From Cerrena zonata (lineage: Eukaryota > Basidiomycota > Agaricomycetes > Polyporales > Cerrenaceae): DNA of 64,000 nt. The notes beneath the pieces were generated by a model that did no database searches, was not told where the DNA came from, and saw nothing but the letters and a program-made list of their open reading frames with translations. Shown here piece after piece: positions 1 through 11,372 of the stretch (the first letter of the stretch is position 1; every line of letters starts with the position of its first letter). The DNA is taken from contig JASBNA010000007.1 of the NCBI GenBank assembly GCA_038087015.1, forward strand, positions 1,612,001-1,676,000, written 5' to 3'. Both the position numbers and the translations under genes were made by a program.

Positions 1-2736
1 GGGTCATCGTACTCGAGTTCAGGAGATTCTATCCGTCTGCGTTTTCTGGTTATCGGTCCATTGATCAGGATTTTCTCCTTCGCAGGGGGTTCCACTAGAA
101 CATATTCGGGGTTGCAGATCACGGCGAGATACCAATGGACACTAATGCATGGATGGTATTCAATGAAAGGACAGAGGTACAAGGATCAACTTACCGCTCG
201 TTGATAGGAACAATAATGTATTTCTTTGTGAATAGATCTATTTTAGATGTCCATTTTCGAACGCTTTGGTAGCCTTGCTCTTTGCTGTAGGTCAAGAAGT
301 AATGAATAACTCGGTGCGAAAAGGGGAATGAGAAAATATTACGCACTTGCGAACACTGATCTTCTTGTAAAAGAACGAGTTGAAGACGTGAATCTGATCT
401 GCAAGGGTAGGGTTGTCTTGCCTGACACCTTCCAACCAGAGCCTGCACGGGTGTTAAAGCAACACTCATTAGCATGGAAATTATATTATCACATACTTGA
501 GGCCGAACTCTATCAAAGTATCGTTCAAATATTCACCAGGGCGCAGTCGCCGTAGATCGCCTTTATTGATATTGACTGCACCTGTACCAGAGAATGGATA
601 GACCAGGATACTAATCGAATATAAGAGGTTAACTATATGAGATTCAAGGGGGTGATAATACTTACAGTTTGTCCGCATCTGGAGACCGCCGATCTGATTC
701 TGGTTCCGGTCCCCTAATTTCTTTCTGGCGGGCTCTGGTAAGACGGGGAACACTATCAAGAACCGTTGCTCTACCGAGTATATATTAGATACTCATTTAA
801 CGGCAGAGATTATAAGGTTTGATCGATACCTTGTGCGTATTCGCTTTGTAGTGTCAGTAGGATGTGTAGAGGACGAGCCAAGAGCGGGATCTGGTCGGCG
901 AGATTCTTGGAAGTCGTAAGCTTGGACAGCGTTTATCGCCGCCTCCCATGAACCCCTACTTCCACTTATACTATCCGGATATTAGCAAATACGTTGGAAC
1001 TTAGAGTTCCTTCAACTCACTCAGCAATGTGAATTTTTACACTCTCCCCTAATCGATCAAATAGTTCTTCGTATTGAGAACCGAAGTCCCAGTCTTTGTG
1101 ATCAGTTTGAAACTTTAGGGTAATACAACCATTCTGCGCCTTCGATCCTGATGCAAGAAACGATGAGTAATTGTTATACTGTCGTTGAGGTGCACACCGT
1201 ACCTGGCTTGAAGATCTTAAGGTCCTCATAGTCATCAGTCTTGCGGGTCTTGAACCAGATTTTCAATATGGCAAGACCCGTTGCCATACACTCAGGCGAT
1301 GATCGCTAGATTCCAACATTATTTCCTGCCAGTATCAAACAAGAGAGTGGTATATACCTCCATATGTTCTATTTCCATGAATCCAATCGACTGCCGGAGC
1401 TTTAGGCCCTCTTTGACACCAAGACCTCTGGCACCATTTGTAACGAGCCACCATTGTTCTGTGCTCGAAGGTCGTGATAGACCCCTTGTCCATGCTTCCA
1501 CTGGCAGAACTAATCCAATATTATCTTTGGCTTTCGTCTTTCCTTTATTTCGAGAAGGTGAAGCAAAACTTGAACTTGTTGCGACGTCATCTTTTGAAAA
1601 GAGTCTGACGACAGGTTGCGGAGGATGCCTCTCAAGCTGATAGCAAATCAGATTATTCGAGAAGAACTACGAAAGAAAATCCTGACCTGTTCATTCTTGC
1701 GATTTCGTTTCATGTTAGCCTTAACACCACCTGTCGAGCTTGGTATTTTGCTGAAATCAATAACCTTCGTTGTAGTGGGTTGTAATGGACGTTCCCGTTG
1801 ATTATAAACAGCTGCCAATTGTTTCACTGATCCTGGTCGTATTCCAAATCCATTCCTACTGTCGTTTGACGGAGAGACTTCTATCGGATCATCGTTGTCT
1901 CCCTTGGGACGATTTTTAGCAACTTTTTGCCGTAAACGCTCCGTATGTATTCCATCCTGCGGAAGCTTGCTTGTAGAAGGTTGTGGTGACCTCAACGGTG
2001 CTTTGTCGGATGCCTCTGACGTGATAAGTAGTTCGTCGTCCGAATCGGAGTTGCCTTGGTCTTTGCCACGACCGACAACAACGCCTGTATCTTCGGAATC
2101 CACATCAATAACCTCCGGGGAGGTTTCACGATCTGTATGGTTTGTCGAATGTCGAGTACGACTTGCTAGTATGGACGCATATTGCACAGAAAATTAAGTC
2201 GTTGGCCCGGGGCCGCACACATACAAGCAGAAGTAATAACATACAGTTAGCTTTGGGGTGGAAGAATCTGGACGTAGATGATCCCGCCTCCTGATTTAAA
2301 TCGAGCCTTCGTCGTTTGTTCGAGCTGTCTCTGGGGCTAACGAGAACGGTTGGGTTGGCCATACGATTATTAAGAGGAGCTCCGCCAGTCCTGCCTGAGT
2401 TGCGAGGTAATGTGTTTCTCATACTACTTGAAGTAAACGGGTTTGATCCCGGTGGCCTCTTCTAAACACGGAAAGCATGAGGCAACAGAATATTTACCAA
2501 GTGAGCCATATACAAACATTAGATGGTATCGGGATCGGAGTTGGTTTGTTGAACCACACTGGCCTGAGATGATAAAGTAAAAATTTTGAATGCTATATCT
2601 CCGGTAATACTGAAGTAAAAACTCACTGTGTCGATCCGAGTCCACTGCCCGACGCGCGTGGTAAGGGTTTTGAGGGACCTGAAGAGATTGTGTGGAGTTC
2701 CGACATGGCATCATTATCTGTTTTGCTCAAATTCAT
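1..2736 (-). CDS. Ulp family SUMO protease, 3' part outside window
   Basis: Cysteine protease of the Ulp/SENP family, which removes SUMO from proteins in the nucleus. Seen: the domain entry motif LRPGEYLNDTLIEFGLKYV near 490-555, then a segment reading SVRKWTSKIDLF and YIIVPINER down to position 195. An intron (194-142) joins this to VHWYLAVI from position 141, which carries the catalytic His. The catalytic Asp and Cys lie beyond the window edge. A basic insert (KRRR) begins after HWYLAVI; a long insert between His and Asp is typical of Ulp2/SENP6-7, so I infer the Ulp2 type. The upstream part is an acidic, Ser-rich disordered region (about 2187-1650) followed by a possible PH-like stretch (about 1600-1017). 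The start at 2736 and the first two exons are uncertain because I could not phase them cleanly. AOS1, the SUMO E1 subunit, lies 6 kb away. Confidence 0.82.
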
Positions 2737-3381
2737 TGCATATGTGCATGAGTAGTTACGTCGGGTAGCAAAAAGCAGGATGTGCAATGTCGCAGGGGTT
2801 GGTGAGTATGCTAGAAAGGGATAGAATACTAACAATATCGGCGGTGAGTGTCTTTACGTAAAGACGCCCATGCACTCGGTCTGACGACACGCCACATTGG
2901 CGCACAGCGCCTAGTAAGTACTAGTCTCCAATTGCTACTATTCATTACACAGTTTACACTTAATCTGACAGTATATGCCCGCATAGAATGCTCAACCGAA
3001 GCAAAAGTACAACCGTGTTCAAGTGCCAAAATCTCAAACTAAAGAAATCTTAACAGAAAGATAAAGAGATGAAGTTGATCATAACTTGTACAAAAGCAAG
3101 GAACGATCGTAAATAGTCCATGAGGTGTCCAAAGTGTACTGTGTACTAAGCGACTGAAGAAAAAACAGAATGAGAGAGAGAAAAAGCCGTGGAGCATCGT
3201 AAGAGTCATTACGAAGAATCGAAAGAGGATGGTATGGGTAGATGAGCCTAGGATAGATGATATCGATGAGTTGTAGCAGTGAGTCGTAGCAGATTAATAC
3301 TACATAACAGTGAACGTAAGAATGAAAGATGCAAGGGTGCGCTGGGGAAGGTATCCAAAACAGGGTGGGGTAGGCGATGCC
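2737..3381. other. intergenic, Ulp promoter side
   Basis: About 645 bases between the Ulp gene start and the KRE6/SKN1 stop, both on the minus strand. It should hold the Ulp promoter and the KRE6 3' UTR. Short open frames at 2829-3042 exist on both strands but match nothing I know. No repeat or RNA gene was seen. Confidence 0.5.
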
Positions 3382-6059
3382 TTAGCATCCGTCGTATTTG
3401 GAGTTTCGGGGGAAGGTGTAGCCTGCTTGGTCCCATGTGGTGAGATTCGGATTCGAGTATGCATTGAGGTGACTGTAGAGAAGACATGAGCATCGTGAAC
3501 AGGTGAGCACTCAGATGACATACTTTTGAATGTAATCGGCGGTAGGATGCGATGACGGACTGCAACCGACTCCGTCCTTGACACCAGCTCGCTGGTACAC
3601 GCGTACGTAGTCGACATACATCTTGGCTGGGAACGTCAGATGTTTAAAGTCCTGCTTTTGGAACGAAGCTATCACGCAAAATTAGCATCCCGGTTTCCTA
3701 TAATGCTCCATAAGACTACTCACGCGACATTCCCAAGTTCATGATGATGTACTGGAGTACGTCCATTATTAGCCTCAGGGTGTATGGGACGATGAAGACG
3801 AAAACATACCATAGGCTCTTCCGGAATTAACCTCTGACTCACTTCTGAAACGGAGTCGGCACCAATGGTCTGTGAAGTAATCGTCCACGCATGAGTCCCT
3901 TGGCTGAGCCATGTGATGTACCCATCATCACGATTCTTCGGGTCTGACCACCACTCGTACCCGTAAGTGGCATATCCCTGGTCATTGTAGTCTGCGTTGT
4001 TGATATCTGTCACCGCAGAAACTGCCTGCTGGAATTGACCACCCTTGTACGAGTTCAACTTCGTGATGGATGTATCATAAAGAGTGGTCGCGTCCGACGA
4101 GTTATCGAATTCGTACTGGTAGTTGTACGGTGCCACTTGGAAACTTTGTGACACTTCCGCTTGGAATCGGCTAGTGTCAATCTGAGTCTCGAAGATATCG
4201 ATTTCGGGGACACCACGACCTTTGTTCACCGAGGGACCAGGGTGATCAGACCCGGAACATGTGCAAGCAGAGAGACGTTGGCCGGGAAGGAAGCTGAGTG
4301 GAGCTCCGCCGGTACCACCAGTTGCCGCAGAAGTAGGATTCCCACTAGGGTCGGTCTGGTTCGGGAATGTTCCAACATCGCATGTGTCGTAGCTGTAAGG
4401 CCACATCCCTTCGGTCGTTGAACCATAACCGGCGCGTCCCTATGATGTATAAGAGTGAGATTTAATTCGCACGATGTCAAAAAATCCCCGTAGAAAATAC
4501 ACGTACCAGATTACCCATTGTCCATGCAGCCGGCCATAAGCCAGGAGCTTCTGGCTGACCGGGCATACTGACAGACACTTCAATGTATCCTGTTGTGAAG
4601 CAGAACTTGTTCCACGATTGAAGCATACCGCTACGGAAATTGAGGTTGTGGTTGTTGATTTCTTCCATAGTGATAACCAACTTTCCATTTTCCGTAGTAA
4701 TAGCCTATGATAGAAAGAAATGAGCTAGAAGATCAAAAGTTTAAATTGAATGACAGAACGCACCTGGGGATCATACCATTCAAGGTCACCTGTCGGCCAG
4801 TAATTCAAGTCGACACCTTCCCAAAACGGATCATCACCAGGCCAGAAAGTCCGACCATCAGTCTCAAACTCATCGCTAAACACCAAGTTGTACTTCTGGC
4901 CGTCAGTACCCGTGCGGGTATAGAACTGTTTGTCGGTATCTTTGTCTATTAGAGATGGCATGTTGGGAAGGTTAGGAACTTGGCCAGTGCCGTTGATGCC
5001 TCCAAGGTTGAAGCCTGTTATCCGGGGGTTTCGATCCCGAGCCCAAATAATGATAGGGTATCCAGCGAACAGGACAAGCAATCCAGCAACAAGCAGGATT
5101 AGGGCAGACGCATTGGCCCAACCTCTCGCTGAGAAGATTGTAAACGAACGATCTAGTGCCCGGTCTTGGACCGGATCGGGATTATGCAGCGCGTCGTCTA
5201 GATCTGGGTCCTTCGTGTCCCACATGTAAGGCGGAACGGTATTGCTATTTGTAACCATGGGAGCTGCTGAGGCGGCCTTTTCACCTGTTGTGGCTGATAC
5301 CTCGGATGGTGTATGGCTAAAGCGTGAGGACGAGTACGCAGTAGTAGGTTGGGCACTCTGGTTATACTGTGGAAACAATCGTTAGTAAAGAAACATAATA
5401 GATTCTCAGGTCAATCATGCACAATGGCTACGAGTGAGCGCACGGTTAGCTGTTCTGTCCCAGATATTTGAGGATATCCCAGATGGGCACCGATGAACAA
5501 CAAAATGGTGGCTGAGGATGAGGCATAGGGCAACGACCGACAACAGGAAATATGGCCCGCCACTCTATCGAGGGGTTTCGCTAAGTGTAAGCGAACGAAA
5601 ATCCAGTCTCGTTGAGACTTGAAGCAAAGACGACATATCGCATTTTAGCTAAGGAGCTCAAGAAGAAACGTGATTGCAGATTTGAGAGTAGCGCAGTCAT
5701 ATGCGATCTCCGACTTCTTACGGATATCTCGAACAATGTAGGGTACTCACGGAATAAGGACCATATCCACCACCTATGGCTCCTGTCGCAACTCCATGGG
5801 CTGTCTCTTGCTGTCGGGTATTGAGGTAAGACTGAGAAGGACCACCCTGACCATAGCCTGCTTGGCTATAATTGTTCTGGATATAACTATTTTGCGAGGA
5901 TTGGTACGGAGCTGGTTGCCCATATGAATTAGATTGGGATGACTGTCGACTTGGACCTGCCGATCGAGGGCTTTGAGGGACAGCGTCGTATCGTTGCCCT
6001 GGTGGAGGAACTCTTCGAGGAGGATTGGCCATGGAGGTAGGTTGTGAACGCGCGGGCAT
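3382..6059 (-). CDS. KRE6/SKN1 beta-glucan synthesis-associated GH16 protein
   Basis: Type II membrane protein of the KRE6/SKN1 family (GH16 fold), needed for beta-1,6-glucan in the fungal wall and acting in the ER/Golgi. My model has seven exons: 6059-5751, 5366-4764, 4704-4507, 4439-3810, 3751-3724, 3668-3524 and 3472-3382. It gives 667 residues with all phases closing. Residues 1-110 are a Gln/Ser/Tyr-rich cytosolic tail. A single membrane helix lies near residues 195-217 ([20 protein letters not shown]). Then comes the lumenal domain with [36 protein letters not shown] and GVPEIDIFE, where the ExDxxE-type signature residues sit. The end reads [23 protein letters not shown] and a final Trp/Tyr-rich stretch ending DGC. 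The first intron (384 nt) is long for this genome. The divergent neighbour is the folate gene. Confidence 0.93.
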
Positions 6060-6948
6060 TAGACGAGAAACAAGTGTCGGCCTTCAGTGTCTACTCCACT
6101 CCCGCAGTTTATCGGCGTCTGCTAAAGTTAGAATACACGGCCAATTTCAGAGGGCGATGAGGGTGAAGAGTACAGAAGGAGGAGGCGAGGGTTTGGGAAG
6201 ATGAGGGTAGGAGGCTTACACGGGTGTGCGTTGGAATTTGGACCGTGCAACTTTCAACAATTCGAACGTCGGAGCTACCGCCAGTGCCTAATATGGGGTA
6301 GTGCGGGGATCAATAACCGCTTCAACTCCTCATATCGATTCAAAGTTCTTTCAGTAGACTGCATATAATTCTGATTATTTTGTCTGAGGTGTATCTCAGA
6401 ATCCGCCAGACCAATTCCCTTCCAAAACGGCAGACTTCCTTCACCCTCCATACCAAAACTCTTGTGGTGTGCCTCGAGGCTTCAACGCTTCAGACCGGCA
6501 ATGTACTCCAAACGCCGGAAGAAGGTCTGCAAGATAAGATTATCATCCTCATTCCGGTGCCCGCAGCCTGAGCTTTGCCATTCCGAATGCCATTGGACCG
6601 GTGCAACCTGTGCAATCTTAAATCTTCGTATCTTGATTTGAGGTGGTTTTCTAGGGTCTGAATAGGTTTGCACTGGCTAAGGTTCAGCAGACTGTATTCT
6701 TGTCAAACCGGAGAGTCGATAGTGCGGCGTTATGGTTATGTATCCAAGTTGTAGGTATCCTACATAGTTTGTAGGAAACTCTGAGAATGAATTCCTCGAT
6801 CGTACGGATCATTTTGATCGAGCATCGTAGTAATTGAAGTTCTCTGGGCAATCGTCATATCCCGCTTTGAAATCACATTTTAAGCTAAGCCACAACGCAA
6901 GCACTTGGCTTGGCTATCGGGCCAGTGGTTGCTACCAACCTACTCAAC
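6060..6948. promoter_or_regulatory. divergent intergenic region, KRE6 / folate gene
   Basis: About 890 bases between two divergent starts, so it should hold both promoters. Near 6150-6220 the plus strand is purine-rich, that is, a pyrimidine tract in the KRE6 sense. I see no convincing TATA box and no gene. Confidence 0.4.
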
Positions 6949-8470
6949 ATGTCCATCAACCTTTCTCTAGATCGGATACGTAAAATTCAAGAGTACCTGC
7001 CGAAGTACTCGCGCCCTACCTGTCACATTGCAGGAACGAATGGCAAGGGAAGCGTTTCTGCGCTTCTAACTTCTATTTTCCAAGCAGCGGACCCGCCTCT
7101 CAGTGTAGGGCGGTTTAACAGCCCGCACCTAGTCTCGATATGCGACTGCATCACCATCGATAACCAGCCTGTTTCTCTAGACATCTACACCAAAGCACGC
7201 ACCAAGGTCGTTGAAGCAGACACTACCCATGGTCTTCAATCCAGTAATTTCGAAATCCTTACGATGACTGCGCTTGCCATCTTGGAAGAAGCACAAGTCG
7301 ATGTTGCAGTGATTGAAGTCGGTTTGGGAGGCCGACTGGACGCAACAAACGGTATTTTCGACGATCGCATCCTCGCATCCGCCCTGACATCTGTCGACTT
7401 GGATCACCAGTCTTTCCTCGGAAATACCGTCGCCGCAATTGCCAGAGAAAAAGCTGCAATTGCGCGAAAGGGGAAACCCTTTATTTTAGGTGCTCAAAGG
7501 CACCCTGAAGTTTACGATGTTGTCAAGGAGGTTGTCCCTTCGAACGGCGGCGAATTGGTTCAGGCATCTGTAGCCCACAGTCGAGACCGCAATTCAAAAG
7601 AAAGGGACGCATCACCGCTCACACTCACAACTTTGCGCCCCGAGATGTTTCCTGGCCCTCCTGGACAACCGGTCGAAATACAGATCCCTGTATTCTCGGA
7701 ACCTTTGTCCCTGGTCCTTCCACTCCAGGGACAACACCAGCTCGAAAATTTAGGGACAGCGTTGTCGATGTTCTCGGCTATCATGACACATCCTTCATGC
7801 GCTGAATTTTCCAAACATTTTCGACAAAGATTCACCTCCGAGAACGTCCAGAGCGGTGTGGCCCGGGTTAAGTGGCCCGGCAGACTTTCATTTCACAAAA
7901 TACCTGTTCCTCTCAACACAATTTCTGATGAAAACAAAGGGGACCTTTTGGTCCTCGCGGATGGTGCACATAATCCCGCGTCGTCTGAGACATTAGGGGC
8001 CTACAGTCGACCAATTGTTGACCCAGGTTCTGACAAGCAAAGGCGTACCTGCTCCAGAACGTCGCATCACATTAACGTACCTACTTGCCTTGTCACATTC
8101 ACCACCAAAAACGCCTATTCAGACACTCAGCCCCTTACTTCCGCCGAAAATCCGTCAACAATACCCGAATATCCAAATTGACGTCAATGTGGGTCTCTTG
8201 AGGTTCACATCGCCAGATGGAATGCCTTGGGTAAAGTCAGTACCTCCGTCCGAACTACGGGAAGTAGTGGCCAGTTTGGACCCTGACGCGACCACTTGGA
8301 TACCAACGACTGAGGACGACCCTAACGGTCAACTAGCCGAGGGGATAGAGTGGGCGTACAAGAGGCAGAGAGGTCAGGATGGCGTCCTCGGTGAAGGTCT
8401 GGTCGTAGTTGCAGGGAGTTTGTACTTGGTCGCAGATCTCTACCGCCTGTTGGGTACCGCCGGCTGGTAA
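6949..8470 (+). CDS. folylpolyglutamate/dihydrofolate synthase, one frame break
   Basis: Mur-ligase-type ATP enzyme that adds glutamate to dihydropteroate or folates (FolC/FOL3 family). Seen: the P-loop HIAGTNGKGSVSALL at residues 26-40, SPHLVSICDCI, the family block VAVIEVGLGGRLDATN, and LADGAHNPAS, the conserved DGAHNP motif, around 7958. Just after ETLGAY (8000-8004) the frame must shift by one base to continue as VDQLLTQVLTSKG to the stop at 8470. The full length, 1522 bases, is 507 codons plus one base, so a single extra base (about 8004-8007) explains it. No intron can repair it without deleting the DGAHNP motif. The start is taken at the ATG at 6949, matching the usual family N-terminus. 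The break is either a sequencing error or an early inactivating change. The gene is intron-free. Confidence 0.88.
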
Positions 8471-8772
8471 ACAAATCAACGCGGAAATGCTGAAGTCAAA
8501 CCGGATAATCGTCTAGAGGATGATAGGTCTTGTGCCTACGAATAAAGCCACGGAATCTCAGCTGGGTTTCGTCAATGCGTCTATGCGAGGTCACGCAGAC
8601 TTGCTGCGAAGTCATGAAGGATGGAGCCCGAGAAACGGATGCATAAATAGAGAAAGGGGTGTCGTACATCTCCGTTTTACCCCAAAGATAACGTGTATTT
8701 CTCAATGTAAAGTATGAACCCCGATCGGCAGACGATGCCACGAACCCAAGAAAACAAGTACAGAGTGTCCAA
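8471..8772. other. convergent gap, folate gene / AOS1
   Basis: About 300 bases between two converging stop codons, presumably overlapping 3' UTRs. Open frames here are short and unrecognised. Confidence 0.4.
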
Positions 8773-10897
8773 CTATGGAAGGCCCATACGGCAGACAGTT
8801 CCTCCGCCAGTGCTACCATCAAAGGTAAAGAAATTGGCAATTGGGGATTCCCTCGCAGCCAACGCCTTGAGGATATCCTGGGCAAGCATACCACCCACAA
8901 CCGCACACACGGGTGAGATCTCATGCGGGGCGGTAGTTGCCACGGTCCTACGTTAGTAACAAAACAGAGTACCGAGTTATTAGCTTATCTCAATAGAAAT
9001 AGGGCTATTTATCGGGCTTACTCCACCAGATCTCGGGGAATTGTAGGCAGGGCTTGTTTGTTGACGTCAGCTCTGGTTAGTAGTGAGACTGCAGTGGCCT
9101 CAAGCTCCCCTACATGTGAATCATCGTCAGGTAACCTTCCGTTCTTGGATTGGTACTCCCAGAGTGCTGCATATCAGCGGATAAGCCTTGAGTAACATAG
9201 TCGTAGTCTCCTCTCTGTCGGGAAGGGGCTCACCAAGCACAGAGAATACTACAGCCGGATTCAATTCCTTCGTTTGTCTACGAGTTAGGCCTGACCACTT
9301 ATGACTCAGCGCAGTCTTCAAAGGCGCATAGACAGTGGTATTTTTGATGCTCTTCGCCGCTTCTTTAGGGGCAGAGCGATCACTAGGACAGTGCTGTAAG
9401 ACTTTTCCGGTCATCATCAGAAAAGCATACTCACGGTGCAATGTACTGGTGTTCAAGTAGATCACAGAATATATAACCGAGAAGGCCATAAGTCCCACCA
9501 GCATAGAATGGCTTGTTGAATTGCCGGCATATATCATTGATCTTGATCTGGATAGTGCAGGTCCTTCAGTTTACGATCACAAAAAGCACCGATATAGATC
9601 TTCGCACATACCAAACCTTCCCGATTCCAGTCTGTTACGCAAACGAGATCGGCGGAATTGATCAAAATATTCAGCTTATCACCCTCGGACAATGTGGGGT
9701 CTGAGATCGTTTCCACAGTGACCAAGGGGTTGAGACTTTCGATCCTTGCTTTCGCAGCTTCGACTCGCTAAATGAAGAAAACATCAATCAGCCTTCAAGA
9801 ACAAAATAGAGTCCGAGGAGGCAAGGTTGGTAAGGCAACTCGGCTAACTAGCTCTAAATTATGTGGACAGTCATATCCAAGCGCGTCACCCAAGTTGGAT
9901 GAACAAAGCAATCAACCAGAGATGCGGTAACCGCGGTGTTCAGTAGACACGTTACGCGCTGAAGGAGTGTTAATAGCCAACACCTGATGCCTTCAAAGAC
10001 ACGCGGATATAGTCCGGATCACCTAGACAAGACAGAAAGAAAAAGTAGACAAGATTGGTAACGGAATCCTCGAGGGGGTGGAGAAAACAAGACAAGAAAG
10101 CGGGGAAAGACTCAAAGTAGATCTACGATGGTAAGACACCTTACCTTCTTTCCCACATCTTCGTCACGGAAGAAAAAAGATGCACCAAGATCTTCCTCGG
10201 TAACGTCTTCATGATCCACTACGACGAGTTTTCCGATACCGGCCAAGACAATATTTTTGATCGTCTCAGTCGCGACGCCCTTTAATCGGAACACCAGGAT
10301 AGTCGCATTTCGCATTCTATACAGAAACAAATCGGGATCATCAGTATCATTTTCATCCCCAAAATTATTCATTTGGTTTCATAGAGAACCAAGATGGGTA
10401 AAGCTCATCCCCAGAGACGGGCCCGTCGACGGAGCAAAAATGTCATAAACGTTCAACAGCAGCCTAAGGAACTGTTCCTGTCGATACACGCGCCTAGGTC
10501 GTAGAACTTGGCGAGTTCAACATGGTAAGGAACATGTCATGGATTTGATAGAATAAGGCAGACAATGGAGGGATATCCATTTCCAAACTGGAGGTGTACG
10601 CGACGGTCCGCTATAGGAACGGCGCCCCTACCGCTAGGATAGCACGTGGGTGTGTGGAACTCACTTTTGTTGGGCTTCCAGACCCCACAGTCGGATCTGT
10701 CTGTCATATACGGCGGCCTCATCTGACATAAAGAAGATGCAGGTTAGAGGATCATCAGTAGAGCAAGTGAAGGAATTTCACGTCAAAAGTCGCGAAACTT
10801 GGACAAAAGACGCAAAGGCACGACGAACGAAATGGGCCACTATACCTTCCGTGATTTCCAGGGGTACACTTTTGTTTCCTAGGTCGGTAGAAGCCAT
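8773..10897 (-). CDS. AOS1: SUMO-activating enzyme E1 small subunit AOS1
   Basis: Forms with UBA2 the E1 that adenylates SUMO. My eight-exon model is 10897-10846, 10722-10665, 10316-10145, 9767-9612, 9547-9435, 9382-9234, 9166-9022 and 8947-8773, giving 339 residues, close to the usual AOS1 size. Seen in order: DEAAVYDRQIRLWGLEAQQ, KMRNATILVFRLKGVATE, IGKLVVVDHEDVTEEDLGA, DLVCVTDWNREGL, KPFYAGGTYGLLGYIFCDLL, NPAVVFSVLALWEYQ and finally PHEISPVCAVVGGMLAQDIL ending GLP. This is the ThiF/E1 Rossmann fold without a catalytic Cys domain, as expected for the small subunit. The second intron is 348 nt, long for this genome. The start is the ATG of MASTDLGNKS. The protein is expected in the nucleus. 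Confidence 0.95.
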
Positions 10898-11372
10898 GGT
10901 GAGAGTAAACAGGGTAATAAATGGAGCAGAGATAAAGGAATTTGAAGCAATGTGTGAGTTCTGTGAAAGATAGATGTTCTCAAGTTGAGAGGAGACGACA
11001 AGTTGTGGAGTTCCTACATGGTGCCCTTTTCGGGACACCACAGAGCCAAGATCGGACTTTGCCGCGCTGGCTCCAGAGCGCCGCGGGGGTGTCGAAAACG
11101 TGCGCGCGTGAGAGATACAGCAAGTCGTGGATAGCATTGTGAAAGGTTCGAGAGTGGGTACATAGGATACATAGGTGCTAAGAAATCCATGAAAAACAAT
11201 CGACCACATGGAAAGCGAGGTGGACGAGGAGCAGTTAAAGTAAGAAAAAATAGGAGCAAAGACACCGCTAGTAGAAATGGGTACAGATAAAAATATAATC
11301 TCGAAGAAGCCAGCACAGTCAGCCCAGTGAATGTTCAATATCGAGAGTCCAGAACACAGTTCTTGGTTAGGT
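10898..11372. other. intergenic, AOS1 promoter side
   Basis: About 475 bases between the AOS1 start and the transcription factor stop, same strand. It should contain the AOS1 promoter and the factor's 3' UTR. I see no gene in it. Confidence 0.4.

Noticed and set aside
2829..3042. Overlapping open frames of 64-66 codons on both strands upstream of the Ulp gene
   Set aside because: Mirror frames with no motif and no splice link.
7958..8006. A 45-nt intron to explain the folate gene break
   Set aside because: It would remove the conserved DGAHNP motif and is below the usual intron length here.
11014..11316. Spliced hydrophobic tail for the Zn2Cys6 factor
   Set aside because: The translated tail is hydrophobic and unlike any factor C-terminus, and a stop occurs first at 11375-11373.
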